Positions 53,268 to 62,238 of a DNA stretch of 64,000 nt are shown piece after piece. A model generated the notes under the pieces. It was not told where the DNA came from and made no database searches. It worked only from the letters and a program-made list of their open reading frames with translations. Position 1 is the first letter of the stretch; the number at the start of each line of letters is the position of its first letter. The translations under genes were made by a program, and so were the position numbers. This stretch comes from Nocardia aurantiaca (GTDB lineage: Bacteria; Actinomycetota; Actinomycetes; Mycobacteriales; Mycobacteriaceae): NCBI RefSeq assembly GCF_009708175.1, contig NZ_WMBB01000003.1, forward strand, positions 372,001-436,000, in the 5' to 3' direction.

Positions 53268-54776
53268 ATGACTGCAACCGAAACCGCCCCGCTCGATCAG
53301 GCCGACACGCTGACTTCCGTCAACCCCGCCACCGGCGAAACCCTCGCCACCTACAAGATCGATGATGAGGCGGCGGTGCGCGCGGCCGTCGCCAAGGCCC
53401 GGACCGCCGCCGCCACCTGGGGTGCGCTGACCTACGCCGAGCGCAAGAAGCACATCCTGCGCTGGGGCAGCAAGCTGGTCGAGAAGTCCGATGAGCTGAG
53501 CGAGCTCATCCACGCCGAGAACGGCAAGCCTCTCGACGACGCCTTCCTCGAGCTCATGCTGGCGCTCGAGCACATCAAGTGGGCCGCCTCCAATGCCGAG
53601 AAGGTGCTCAAGCCCAAAAAGGTCGCGCCCGGCGCTTTCATGGCCAACTTCGCCGCCCACCTGGAGTACCGGCCGCTGGGCGTGGTCGGCGTGATCGGTC
53701 CGTGGAACTACCCGATCTACACTCCGAACGGCTCCATCGCCTACGCATTGGCCGCGGGCAACTGCGTGATCTTCAAGCCGAGCGAATTCTCCACCGGCAT
53801 CGGCAATTTCGTGGCCGAGGCGTTCGCCGAGGCGAATCCGGAGCTGCCGGACGGCGTCTTCGTCACCGTCAACGGCTACGGCGCGACCGGCGCGGCGCTG
53901 GTGAAGTCCGGGGTCGACAAGCTGGCCTTCACCGGGTCCACCGCGACCGGCAAGAAGATCATGGCCGCCGCCGCCGAGTCCCTCACTCCGGTGCTGCTGG
54001 AGTGCGGCGGCAAGGACGCGGTGATCGTGGCCGCGGACGCCGACATCAAGGCCGCCGCCGACGCGGTCGCCTGGGGCGCCACCTCCAACTCCGGCCAGAC
54101 CTGCGCTGGTGTGGAGCGGGTGTACGTGGACAAGTCCATCGCGGACGAGTTCGTCACCGAGGTCAAGCGCATCCTCACCGACATCAAGCCGGGTTCGGAC
54201 GCCGACGCCGCCTACGGCCCGATGACCATGCCCAGCCAGGTCGACATCGTGCGGCGACACATCGAGGACGCGCTGAAGAACGGCGGCAAGGCCGTGCTGG
54301 GCGGGCCCGAATCGGTCAAGGGGGCCTTCATCGAGCCGGTCGTGCTGGTCGACGTGGACGAGTCCTCGGAGGCGGTGTGCGAGGAGACCTTCGGGCCGAC
54401 CGTCACCATCCGCACCGTCAACGGCGTCGACGAGGCGGTGGAGTTGGCCAACAAGAGCAAGTACGGGCTCGGGTCGGCGGTGTACTCGAAGAAGCATGGC
54501 ATGGAGATCGCCCGTCGCCTGGAGGTCGGCTGCACCTCGGTGAACTCGGTACTGTCCTACGCGGCGATCTCGGGCCTGCCGTTCGGCGGCGTGCGCGACT
54601 CCGGAATCGGCCGCATCCACGGTGCGCCGGGCCTGCTGGAATTCTCACGTCCGCACTCGATCGCGGTGCAGCGCTTCACGATTCCGGGCATGGCGCTGCT
54701 GTCCTACACCCGCACCAACCGCACCATGAAGCTGCTGCGCAAGATCGTGCCGCTGATTCACGGGCGCGCCAAGTAG
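53268..54776 (+). CDS. Aldehyde dehydrogenase (NAD(P)-dependent)
   Basis: 502 residues, ATG at 53268. ALDH fold: VIGPWNYPIYTPNG (oxyanion Asn), FKPSEFSTG, FTGSTATGKKI, catalytic Glu in LLECGGKDAVIV and Cys in NSGQTCAGVERVYV. C-terminal PFGGVRDSGIGRIHG. Oxidises an aldehyde to an acid; the extra C-terminal segment of about 35 hydrophobic/basic residues (GMALLSYTRTNRTMKLLRKIVPL) hints at membrane association, as in fatty-aldehyde dehydrogenases. The palindrome upstream may regulate it. Not part of the mycobacterial gene order. Confidence 0.92.
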   Translation: MTATETAPLDQADTLTSVNPATGETLATYKIDDEAAVRAAVAKARTAAATWGALTYAERKKHILRWGSKLVEKSDELSELIHAENGKPLDDAFLELMLALEHIKWAASNAEKVLKPKKVAPGAFMANFAAHLEYRPLGVVGVIGPWNYPIYTPNGSIAYALAAGNCVIFKPSEFSTGIGNFVAEAFAEANPELPDGVFVTVNGYGATGAALVKSGVDKLAFTGSTATGKKIMAAAAESLTPVLLECGGKDAVIVAADADIKAAADAVAWGATSNSGQTCAGVERVYVDKSIADEFVTEVKRILTDIKPGSDADAAYGPMTMPSQVDIVRRHIEDALKNGGKAVLGGPESVKGAFIEPVVLVDVDESSEAVCEETFGPTVTIRTVNGVDEAVELANKSKYGLGSAVYSKKHGMEIARRLEVGCTSVNSVLSYAAISGLPFGGVRDSGIGRIHGAPGLLEFSRPHSIAVQRFTIPGMALLSYTRTNRTMKLLRKIVPLIHGRAK

Positions 54777-54784
54777 TTCGGTCG

Positions 54785-54819
54785 CTCTCGGAGCGTCCAG
54801 GGGCAATCCTGGAAACCCC
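54785..54819 (+). repeat. Dispersed mini-hairpin repeat, copy D
   Basis: CTCTCGGAGCGTCCAGGGG, CAAT, CCTGGAAACCCC. Same layout as A-C with compensating changes (CCAGG/CCTGG keeps pairing). It lies 8 bases after the dehydrogenase stop. Confidence 0.6.
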
Positions 54820-54882
54820 GAAGCCGGGTTGACTCCGAACCGCTGGTGTCCGGAGGTGACCCACGAAACCTCAACCGCCACA

Positions 54883-54912
54883 ATGCCGGTCCCCCACCGA
54901 GGGGACCGGCAT
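54883..54912. terminator. Bidirectional hairpin terminator
   Basis: Perfect 12-base arms ATGCCGGTCCCC (54883-54894) and GGGGACCGGCAT (54901-54912), loop CACCGA, between convergent genes. Confidence 0.8.
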
Positions 54913-54918
54913 CGCGCC

Positions 54919-55212
54919 TCATGAGGTCGGCGGCAACGGCGGCGGGGCGAAGAAGTCCTCGAGCGGAGTCGGGCCGGTGTACCGCTGGCAATTGCACCGC
55001 GCCCAGGCCTTGAAGCCGACACCGGTCTTACGGAAGGTCTCGGCGTGGCAGTGGCCCGCTTCGCGGTCGTGCAGGGCCAGGTCGTGGCCGCAGCCGCAGA
55101 GCGCCGGGCCCTGCGTCGCGCCGGGCTTCATGGGCCTGGAACCGAATCGGCCCGCAAGCCAGCCGCCGCCGACGAGCACGCCACCGAGGACGATGCTGAG
55201 AGGATCGATCAC
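54919..55212 (-). CDS. Small membrane protein with Cys/His-rich domain
   Basis: 97 residues from GTG at 55212. One short hydrophobic segment ([20 protein letters not shown]), then a Cys/His cluster [31 protein letters not shown] that could bind zinc, and a proline-rich end. Conserved upstream of aroA in some actinobacteria as a hypothetical gene. Start is moderate because an upstream ribosome site is weak (GGATTG). Confidence 0.65.
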   Translation of the reverse strand: MIDPLSIVLGGVLVGGGWLAGRFGSRPMKPGATQGPALCGCGHDLALHDREAGHCHAETFRKTGVGFKAWARCNCQRYTGPTPLEDFFAPPPLPPTS

Positions 55213-55416
55213 CAATCCAATATACGTACCCGTATACGCATGCGTCCACGATCTGCTCGCGCCCGCCAGATGAACGGACTTCGTGAGTCCGGGGTAACTC
55301 ATCGGATACGGGCCGGGTTGGGCACCGCACCCGTCCGCCGGTCCGCAACACAACTTGCCGTGAGAATCATCGGTCGGCACAAGGCGCGGCGAGGCGGAGA
55401 TGGGAAGATGGGCCTT

Positions 55417-56700
55417 GTGACTTTCTGGCCCGCGCCCCACGTTCAAGTTCCCGTCCACGCGACCGTGACCCTGCCCGGGTCCAAATCCATTACCAATCGG
55501 GCGCTGATCCTCGCCGCCCTGGCGGATCGGCCGTCCACCATCACCGGCGCGCTGCGCAGCCGGGACACCAACCTCATGATCGCGGCGCTGCGGGCCATGG
55601 GCGCCGGCATCGAGGGTGAGGGTGAGACGCTCACCATTACCCCGCCGACCGAATTCACCAGCGCCATGGTCGATTGCGGGCTCGCGGGCACCGTCATGCG
55701 GTTCCTGCCGCCGGTGGCGGCGCTGGCGCGCGGCGATGTCGCCTTCGACGGCGACGAGCAGGCCCGGCTGCGCCCGCTCGGCACGATTCTGGACGCACTG
55801 CGCGCGCTGGGCCTCGACATCGACGGCAACCAGCTGCCTTTCGTGGTGCACGGCACGGGAAAGCTGCGCGGCGGGCCGGTCACCATCGACGCGTCGGGCT
55901 CCTCACAGTTCGTCTCCGGACTGCTGCTATCGGCGGCACGGTTCGAGCAGGGCATCACCGTGAACCACGACGGCGCGGCGCTGCCCTCCATGCCGCACAT
56001 CGAGATGACCGTGGAGATGTTGCGGCGGGCCGATGTTCGCGTGGAGGCGCCCAATGATCCCCGCAAGGCGCAGACCTGGACCGTGGCGCCGGGCCCGATT
56101 CGGGCGGTGGATTGGGAGGTCGAGCCCGACCTGTCCAATGCCACGCCGTTCCTGGCGGCGGCGGCCATCACCGGCGGCGAGGTCAGCATTCCGCACTGGC
56201 CGCGGCTCACCACCCAGCCGGGCGACGTGATCCGGGAGATCCTGGTGCGCATGGGCGCCGAGGCGCGCATCTTCGACGGGGTACTCACCGTGCGCGGGCC
56301 CGAGCGACTGGCGGGCATCGACATCGATCTGCATGACATGGGCGAGCTGACCCCGACCGTGGCCGCCCTTGCGGCACTGGCGGATTCGCCGTCGCGGCTG
56401 CGCGGCATCGCGCACCTGCGCGGGCACGAGACCGACCGGCTGGCGGCACTCGCCACCGAAATCAACCGACTCGGCGGCAAGGTCACCGAGACCGAGGACG
56501 GGCTGGCCATCGTGCCCAACCCGCTCACCGGCGGACAGTGGCGCTCCTACGCCGATCACCGGATGGCCACCGCCGGGGCGATCATCGGCCTGGTGACGCC
56601 GGGAGTCGAGATCGAGGACATCGGCACCACCGCCAAGACGCTGCCGAACTTCGTCGAGCTCTGGGAAGGCATGCTCGGCGGGCCGGGAGCAGGACACTGA
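55417..56700 (+). CDS. aroA: 3-phosphoshikimate 1-carboxyvinyltransferase (EPSP synthase)
   Basis: 427 residues from GTG at 55417, giving the usual N-terminus (x-x-WPAP). ATG at 55408, with GGAG 8 bases upstream, is the alternative. Motifs: [68 protein letters not shown] and [23 protein letters not shown]. Transfers enolpyruvate from PEP to shikimate-3-phosphate in aromatic amino acid synthesis. Overlaps rsgA by 4 bases. Equivalent of Rv3227. Confidence 0.95.
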   Translation: MTFWPAPHVQVPVHATVTLPGSKSITNRALILAALADRPSTITGALRSRDTNLMIAALRAMGAGIEGEGETLTITPPTEFTSAMVDCGLAGTVMRFLPPVAALARGDVAFDGDEQARLRPLGTILDALRALGLDIDGNQLPFVVHGTGKLRGGPVTIDASGSSQFVSGLLLSAARFEQGITVNHDGAALPSMPHIEMTVEMLRRADVRVEAPNDPRKAQTWTVAPGPIRAVDWEVEPDLSNATPFLAAAAITGGEVSIPHWPRLTTQPGDVIREILVRMGAEARIFDGVLTVRGPERLAGIDIDLHDMGELTPTVAALAALADSPSRLRGIAHLRGHETDRLAALATEINRLGGKVTETEDGLAIVPNPLTGGQWRSYADHRMATAGAIIGLVTPGVEIEDIGTTAKTLPNFVELWEGMLGGPGAGH

Positions 56701-57701
56701 GGCGGCGCGAGTACGACGAGTCCGATGTCCGGGTGCGCCCGGGCAAGGGCTCGCGCCCGCGCACCAAGACCCGGCCGCAGCATCTGGATGCCGAAGCGGC
56801 CATGGTGGTTTCGGTGGACCGCGGGCGCTGGGGGTGCGTACTGGACGGGGATCCGGAGCGGCCGCTGACCGCCATGCGGGCGCGCGAGCTCGGCCGCACC
56901 CCGATCGTGGTCGGCGATCAGGTCGACGTGGTCGGGGACCTGTCCGGCAAGCCCGACTCTTTGGCCCGCATCGTTCGGGTGGCCGATCGGCGAACGGTGT
57001 TGCGCCGCACCGCCGATGACACCGATCCGTTCGAGCGGGTGGTGGTGGCCAATGCCGAGCAGCTGTTCATCGTGGTGGCGCTGGCCGACCCGCCACCGCG
57101 CACCGGGTTCGTGGAACGGGCCATGGTGGCCGCGTATGTCGGTGGGCTGCAACCGATTCTGTGCCTGACCAAGCATGATCTGGCTGCCGATTCCGAATTC
57201 GCCTCGGCCTTCGAGGATCTGGACTTGACCATCGTCTACGGCGGTATCGAGGATCCGCTGGAGCCGGTGTTGGACCTGCTGGACGACAAGCTGACCGCGT
57301 TCATCGGGCATTCCGGAGTGGGCAAGTCGACCTTGGTGAACCGACTGGTGCCCGACGCGGAGCGGGCGGTGGGCGAGGTGTCCGGGGTCGGCAAGGGCCG
57401 CCACACCTCCACCCAGTCGGTGGCGCTGCCGCTGCCCGACGGTGGCTGGGTCATCGACACACCCGGCGTGCGCTCGTTCGGCCTGGCGCACATCACACCC
57501 GATGATGTCATCGGGGCGTTCTCCGATCTGGCCGACGCCATCGAGGACTGCCCGCGCGGGTGCACCCACCTGGGCCCGCCCGCGGACCCGGAGTGCGCGC
57601 TGGACGAGCTGCCGGGCAAGGAACTGCGGGTAGCGGCCATTCGCCGCCTGCTCACCGCCCTGAATTCCAACGACCCGTGGTTCCGGGGTAGCAGCGACTG
57701 A
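56697..57701 (+). CDS. rsgA: Ribosome small-subunit GTPase RsgA
   Basis: 334 residues if starting at CTG 56697, which overlaps the aroA stop as CTGA and has GGGAGCAGGA upstream; GTG 56733 is the next option but would remove conserved residues ([12 protein letters not shown]). OB-fold N-terminal region (about 1-85), circularly permuted GTPase with G4-type LTKHDL, G1 [12 protein letters not shown] (about residue 201), G3 DTPGVRSFG, and C-terminal zinc finger with [16 protein letters not shown]. Assists late 30S maturation. Equivalent of Rv3228. Confidence 0.93.
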   Translation: MRRREYDESDVRVRPGKGSRPRTKTRPQHLDAEAAMVVSVDRGRWGCVLDGDPERPLTAMRARELGRTPIVVGDQVDVVGDLSGKPDSLARIVRVADRRTVLRRTADDTDPFERVVVANAEQLFIVVALADPPPRTGFVERAMVAAYVGGLQPILCLTKHDLAADSEFASAFEDLDLTIVYGGIEDPLEPVLDLLDDKLTAFIGHSGVGKSTLVNRLVPDAERAVGEVSGVGKGRHTSTQSVALPLPDGGWVIDTPGVRSFGLAHITPDDVIGAFSDLADAIEDCPRGCTHLGPPADPECALDELPGKELRVAAIRRLLTALNSNDPWFRGSSD

Positions 57702-57781
57702 TCGGACCGAAATCAACCCTGAGGTAGCTGAGAAATCGCCCATTCGATACCTTTTGTGCATAACCGGCACGAAGGGATGTC

Positions 57782-57988
57782 ATGAGCGAGGATCTCAGCG
57801 AGGATTTCCCCGAGATGCCGCCGACCGAAGGACGGCGGCACAACGATGCCCGGCCCGCACGGGACCGGGCCGACGAGTCGCCGCGGGACCGCGACGGAAG
57901 ACTGCCGCAGGAGCACGATGAGGATCGATCACCGGTAGACCCCAATGATTGGCAGGAGGACTGGGATCGGGCGCGTTGGGCCCCCTAG
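57782..57988 (+). CDS. Small acidic/charged protein of unknown function
   Basis: 68 residues, ATG at 57782 after AAGGGA. Very rich in Asp, Glu, Arg and Pro; ends with DPNDWQEDWDRARWAP. No hydrophobic segment and probably disordered. It ends 26 bases before the next gene on the same strand. Charge pattern and ribosome site favour a real gene, but no homology is recognised. Confidence 0.55.
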   Translation: MSEDLSEDFPEMPPTEGRRHNDARPARDRADESPRDRDGRLPQEHDEDRSPVDPNDWQEDWDRARWAP

Positions 57989-58014
57989 CGGCGCGAGCAC
58001 AACATAATCGGGGG

Positions 58015-58539
58015 ATGTCTTTCGCGCAATGGCGGCGTCGGCCCGAGGCGCCCGCCCGCTGGAATCCGCTGCCTCGGCTGGGCCGGGCCCTGGCCCGCCG
58101 CCGAGCCGTCATGCACACCGCACGGGCGGTCTTTGCGCTGGAACAGCTCACGCGGCGAGTAACCAAGGGCCGCAAGGGATTACTCGATGTCGCGGGCCTG
58201 CCCGCACTCGAGCTGACAGTCACCGGCCGCCGCACCGGCCTGCCGCGCACGGTCAGCCTGCTCTATGTACCCGACCCGTACGACGAGAAGCGCTTCCTGA
58301 TCGTCTCGTCGAATTGGGGACGGCCGCGACAGCCCGCCTGGTCGGCCAATCTACGCGCCGCCGACCGCGCCGAGCTGCTGGTTCGAGGCGAACGGTTCCC
58401 GGTCCGGGCGCGGCAGCTGACCGGCGCCGAGCGCGACCGCGCCTGGCGGCGGGCCCTGGACTTCTGGCCGGGCTACGCCATGGAGCAGCGGCTGGCGGGC
58501 GCCCGCCGCTTCCGGTTGTTCGAGCTCACCCGGACCTGA
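58015..58539 (+). CDS. Deazaflavin-dependent nitroreductase-like protein (DDN/DUF385 type)
   Basis: 174 residues, ATG at 58015. Split beta-barrel type: LELTVTGRRTGLPRTVSLLYVPDPYDEKRFLIVSSNWGRPRQPAWSANLRA is the pattern of the F420-dependent DDN family, including the NWGRP-like and PAWSANL motifs that contact the cofactor. Family members reduce quinones or nitro compounds with F420H2. The N-terminus (QWRRRPEAPARWNPLPRLGRALARRR) is basic. Catalysis not certain. Confidence 0.82.
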   Translation: MSFAQWRRRPEAPARWNPLPRLGRALARRRAVMHTARAVFALEQLTRRVTKGRKGLLDVAGLPALELTVTGRRTGLPRTVSLLYVPDPYDEKRFLIVSSNWGRPRQPAWSANLRAADRAELLVRGERFPVRARQLTGAERDRAWRRALDFWPGYAMEQRLAGARRFRLFELTRT

Positions 58540-58596
58540 CCGATAGAAGAGTGCTGAACATTAACTGCCGCTGTTCCAGCCGGCCACAAGCGCGTC

Positions 58597-61287
58597 TCAG
58601 TGCGGCCCGCTCAGGCGCATGCCATTGTCGAAGTCGATCCCGCGTAGCTCGGAACGGCTGGTGAGACCGAGCTTTTCCAGAATCCGGGACATATGGTGGC
58701 CGACGGTGCGCGGGCTGAGAAACAGTTCCGCTCCGATCTCACGGTTGGTGAGGCCCTGGGCGGCCAGCTTGGCCACCTGGGATTCCTGCGCGGTGAGCGG
58801 GGTGGCGCCCGCGCCGCCGGATTTGGCCCCGGTGCCGGTGAGCTCGAGTTCTGTGCGGCTACGAGCGGCCCAGGCGGTGGCGCCGATCAGGTCGAAAGCC
58901 TCGGCGGCGGTGCGCAGCTGCTCGGCGGCGTCGGCGCGGCGACGGACCCGGCGCAGCCACTTGCCGTAGAGCAGCTGGGTACGGGCGCGGCCGAAGCTGG
59001 TGTGCCGGGTGTCGCCAACCGCCAGGGCACGGCGGTAGTACCGCTCGGCGCGGTCCTCATCGGCCAGCAGGGCCCGACAGGAATAGGCGGCGCTCAGCGC
59101 CCAGCGGGCCCGCGACCGCCGCGCCCACGCCGCGATCAGCTCGGCGTACTCGGCGGCCTCGTCGAAACGGCCCACCCGGCAGGCGGCCTCGACCATATCG
59201 AGAGTGGCCAGCCGCGCCATCGTCGGATGCGCCGCCTCATGGCCGGGCTGAGAGAGGGCGCGCAGGCGGCGATAGGCCGACTCGGCATCACCGGCGGTCA
59301 GCGCGTGGAAGCCATGATGCCAGTACGCGCCGCCGGTCAGCACGGACACCGCATGCGGGCGGGACAGGGACAGCGCGCGATCCACGCTGTCGGCCACCAC
59401 GTCCCCGTCGCCGCGCTGGGCGGCCAGGCGGGCCCGCAGATTCCAGCAGTGCGCCAGGATATTGTCGGCGCCCGCGCCGGTCGCCAGCTCGAACGCCTCC
59501 GCCAGTGTGGTCTCCCCCGCCTCCCAGCGGCCGGTGGCGAACTGCACCACGGCCAGCTGCGGCAGGACCCCCAGCGCCGCCGGCCGGTCCCTGGAATTGC
59601 GCAGCCCCCCGGCCACTTTCAGGTACGGCTCCAGAGCCCGTTCGGCCAGACCCCACTCGAGCAGCTGCCCGGCGGGCGGCAGCAGATGGGCGGCCACGAT
59701 GGGCGAGGACGCGGCCGCCACCGCCTCCAGCTGACCCGCCAGCGGCAGATCCGCGGCGCGGCCCACCGACCAGGCCGCCCGGTCGGCCAGCAGCCGCAGC
59801 CCGGCCGCGAGATCGGCGCCGCCGCCGAGGCACGCCGAATCCGGTTCCGCGGCAGCGATTTCCGACGGAGGGAGGGGCGCGGCAATGGCATCGGCGTCGC
59901 GCAGGAGCAGGATGTGCGCCTTGGCCGGATCGCCGGTGACGAATTCGAGCAGGCCGGACAGCCCGCCACTGGCCGCCGCCACTTCGGCCGGGGGTATGCG
60001 GGTCGCGGCGAGGGCGAGCAGGTGGCGGGCCGACTCGATATCGCCGCCCGCCCAGGCGAATCGGGCCGCGGTCGCCAGCCGGACCCCGGCGGCATCCGGA
60101 TCGGGGGTGATGGCGGCGGCGCGGCGCAGCACGGCCGCCGCGGCCAGCGCTCCGGCGCGGGCGCGCACCCGTTCCGCGCCGTCGGCGAGGGCCTGGGCAA
60201 GGGCGGGATTCGGGCCGTCGAGCACGGCGGCCAGATGCCAGGTGCGCAGATCACCATTCTCGGAGCCCTGCAGGGCATCGGCGAGGGCCACATGGACGGC
60301 GCGGCGCTGCGCGCGGGACGCGGCATCGTAGGCCGCGCCGCAAAGCAGGCGGTGACGCATCTCGATGCGTCCGTCGGTGACGCTCAGGAGTCCCGCGGCC
60401 AGCGCCGACTCCCAATCCGCGGCGGTGACACCGAGTTCGGTCGCGGCCGTCACGATGGGCGACAGCGTGCCCCGGTCCTCGGCGGCCACCACGGTCAGCA
60501 GAATGCGCACCGGCTCGTCCAAGGCCGCCAGCCGATCAGCGAAGGCGGCCCGCAAGCGCGGTCCGAAACGCATCGGCCCCCAGCCGATTCCGGCGCCGTC
60601 CTCGGAGTCGATGGGAAATTCCCGCAGCGCCAGCGGATTGCCGTCGGCGAGCCGCAGCATACGGGCCTCCCGGGGCGCGCCGATGCCGCCGGAGCGCAGC
60701 GCCAGCAGCCGGCGCGCCGGCGCATCGGACAGCGGGGCGACGCGCAGCATCGGCAGCGCCTGCCACACCGAGGTGGCCGGGCACTCCCGCATGGCGGCCA
60801 GCAGGGCCACCCGGTGGGCGCTCAGGCGGCGCAGCGCGAAGGTCAGCGCCTGCGCGGTGGCGAGGTCCACCCAGTGGGCGTCGTCGACGATGAGCAGCAC
60901 CGGCCGCTCCCTGGCGACCGCCGCCAGCAGGGTCACCAGCGCCGCACCGACGAGGAAACGGTCGACCCGGCCGGTTTCCCGACCGAGGGCAGCGGCCAGT
61001 GCCCGAGCCTGCGGGCCGGGCAGCGCGGTGATCCGATCGGTCAGCGAAAGCAGCAGTTCGCGCAGGGCCGCGAAATCCAATTCGGATTCGGCGGGAAATC
61101 CGCGACAGATCACCACTCGAAAATCCGCGGCGCGCAGTTCGGAATCTCGTAGTAGCGCGGTTTTTCCGATCCCCGGTTCACCCCAAAGGAGCAATCCCCC
61201 GCCGCGACCCGCGCGCGCCTCGCTCAATATACGAGACAGTTCGGCCTGTTCTCGTTCCCTTCCCTGGAGAACCCGGATCTCGTGCAC
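58597..61287 (-). CDS. Large LuxR-type ATP-binding regulator (LAL/MalT-like), copy 1
   Basis: 896 residues from GTG at 61287 (GAGG 11 bases upstream); the open frame further upstream is not coding-like. N-terminal STAND-type ATPase: Walker A LLLWGEPGIGKTALL (about residues 32-46) and Walker B VLLIVDDAHWVD; middle region of helical TPR-like repeats; C-terminal LuxR helix-turn-helix LTAQESQVAKLAAQGLTNREIGAELFLSPRTVGHHMSRILEKLGL. Such proteins activate genes on binding a ligand; many control secondary metabolism or sugar use. Paralog of the gene at 62239-64000. Confidence 0.92.
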   Translation of the reverse strand: MHEIRVLQGREREQAELSRILSEARAGRGGGLLLWGEPGIGKTALLRDSELRAADFRVVICRGFPAESELDFAALRELLLSLTDRITALPGPQARALAAALGRETGRVDRFLVGAALVTLLAAVARERPVLLIVDDAHWVDLATAQALTFALRRLSAHRVALLAAMRECPATSVWQALPMLRVAPLSDAPARRLLALRSGGIGAPREARMLRLADGNPLALREFPIDSEDGAGIGWGPMRFGPRLRAAFADRLAALDEPVRILLTVVAAEDRGTLSPIVTAATELGVTAADWESALAAGLLSVTDGRIEMRHRLLCGAAYDAASRAQRRAVHVALADALQGSENGDLRTWHLAAVLDGPNPALAQALADGAERVRARAGALAAAAVLRRAAAITPDPDAAGVRLATAARFAWAGGDIESARHLLALAATRIPPAEVAAASGGLSGLLEFVTGDPAKAHILLLRDADAIAAPLPPSEIAAAEPDSACLGGGADLAAGLRLLADRAAWSVGRAADLPLAGQLEAVAAASSPIVAAHLLPPAGQLLEWGLAERALEPYLKVAGGLRNSRDRPAALGVLPQLAVVQFATGRWEAGETTLAEAFELATGAGADNILAHCWNLRARLAAQRGDGDVVADSVDRALSLSRPHAVSVLTGGAYWHHGFHALTAGDAESAYRRLRALSQPGHEAAHPTMARLATLDMVEAACRVGRFDEAAEYAELIAAWARRSRARWALSAAYSCRALLADEDRAERYYRRALAVGDTRHTSFGRARTQLLYGKWLRRVRRRADAAEQLRTAAEAFDLIGATAWAARSRTELELTGTGAKSGGAGATPLTAQESQVAKLAAQGLTNREIGAELFLSPRTVGHHMSRILEKLGLTSRSELRGIDFDNGMRLSGPH

Positions 61288-61579
61288 GACGCAAGCTACC
61301 TCGACTCGCGGGAAATAGACAAACCTGATATCGCTCACCGTCCCAGCGACTGAGATGCCAAGGGGGGTATGAGATTCCGACCTTCGGCAATGACAGATTC
61401 GATGACCGATACAGCGACCGATTTTGATCCACGCGTCATCCGCTAAAATGCGGGCGCGAATTCGACCCCGCAATCGAAGGACTCTCCGCAATCGATATCC
61501 ATTGCTTCCCCGGAAGAAAGAGTGATAAACATCCGAGGTCAGAAATCTCCGTAGATTCGTTTGATTCCCAGGGGCTTCC

Positions 61580-61780
61580 GTGCGCAAGATCCGTGTTCTG
61601 GGTATGGCCGCCGCGGCCGCCGGTCTGCTCGTCGCCGGTGCGGGCCCGGCTTCGGCTGACACCGCCACACCCACCACGCCGGCCACCGGTTCGGCCGAGA
61701 ACCTCACCAACGTCATCAAGACGCTGATCACCGGCAGCGCCTCCACCCCTGGCACCACCACGACCACCACCGGGAACTGA
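61580..61780 (+). CDS. Small secreted Thr-rich protein
   Basis: 66 residues, GTG at 61580 after AGGGG. Signal peptide RKIRVLGMAAAAAGLLVAGAGPASA-D; the mature protein of about 40 residues is Thr/Ser/Ala-rich with a LTNVIKTLITG helix and a Thr run (TTTTTTGN) at the end. No Cys. Located between two large LuxR-type regulator genes and divergent from the first, so it may be a target of these regulators. Function unknown. Confidence 0.6.
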   Translation: MRKIRVLGMAAAAAGLLVAGAGPASADTATPTTPATGSAENLTNVIKTLITGSASTPGTTTTTTGN

Positions 61781-61878
61781 TCCGGCATTCGCGCGCCGAC
61801 GCGGATCGGCGCCGATGGGGGTCGCCGATCCGGAGCGCACGGGGTGCGGATGGTGCCGGAAGTCGTTAGCCTGCCGAG

Positions 61879-62196
61879 GTGGAAGACCGCGAGCGCAAGG
61901 AATTTTCGCCGCTCCTCGACGCGGCCCTCGGCCCGGGAGCACCCGTCACCCCGGAAGTCCGGATAGGGCGCAACGACCCGGAAAGCACGCTGCCGGAATG
62001 CGTGCGCTGCGGTAGGCCCGCCGCCCTGCACCTGAGGGCGGTGTGGCTTTCCACCCGGGCGGTTCTCGCCGGTGACACCGATGTGGACAGTCTGATCCAG
62101 GTGAATGCCTGCGGCGGCTGCGCCGGAAGTGTGGCCGGGATGATTCTCATCAACTGGGACCCGCGCTATTGGGGAGAGTCGGTCCATTGGGAATGA
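61879..62196 (+). CDS. CxxC-containing small protein
   Basis: 105 residues, GTG at 61879 (weak GAG-containing ribosome site). Cys pairs CVRC (about residues 41-44) and CGGC (about 78-81) suggest zinc binding. Ends ILINWDPRYWGESVHWE. No signal peptide or TM. Lies between the small secreted protein and the second LuxR-type gene (convergent). Unknown family. Confidence 0.6.
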   Translation: MEDRERKEFSPLLDAALGPGAPVTPEVRIGRNDPESTLPECVRCGRPAALHLRAVWLSTRAVLAGDTDVDSLIQVNACGGCAGSVAGMILINWDPRYWGESVHWE

Positions 62197-62238
62197 CCCG
62201 GAGCGCACTACCCGAAAAGCCCCGCGTCGACCGAAAAC

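Noticed and set aside
58693..61152. 819-codon plus-strand frame opposite the first LuxR-type regulator
   Set aside because: Antisense shadow with no recognisable domain.
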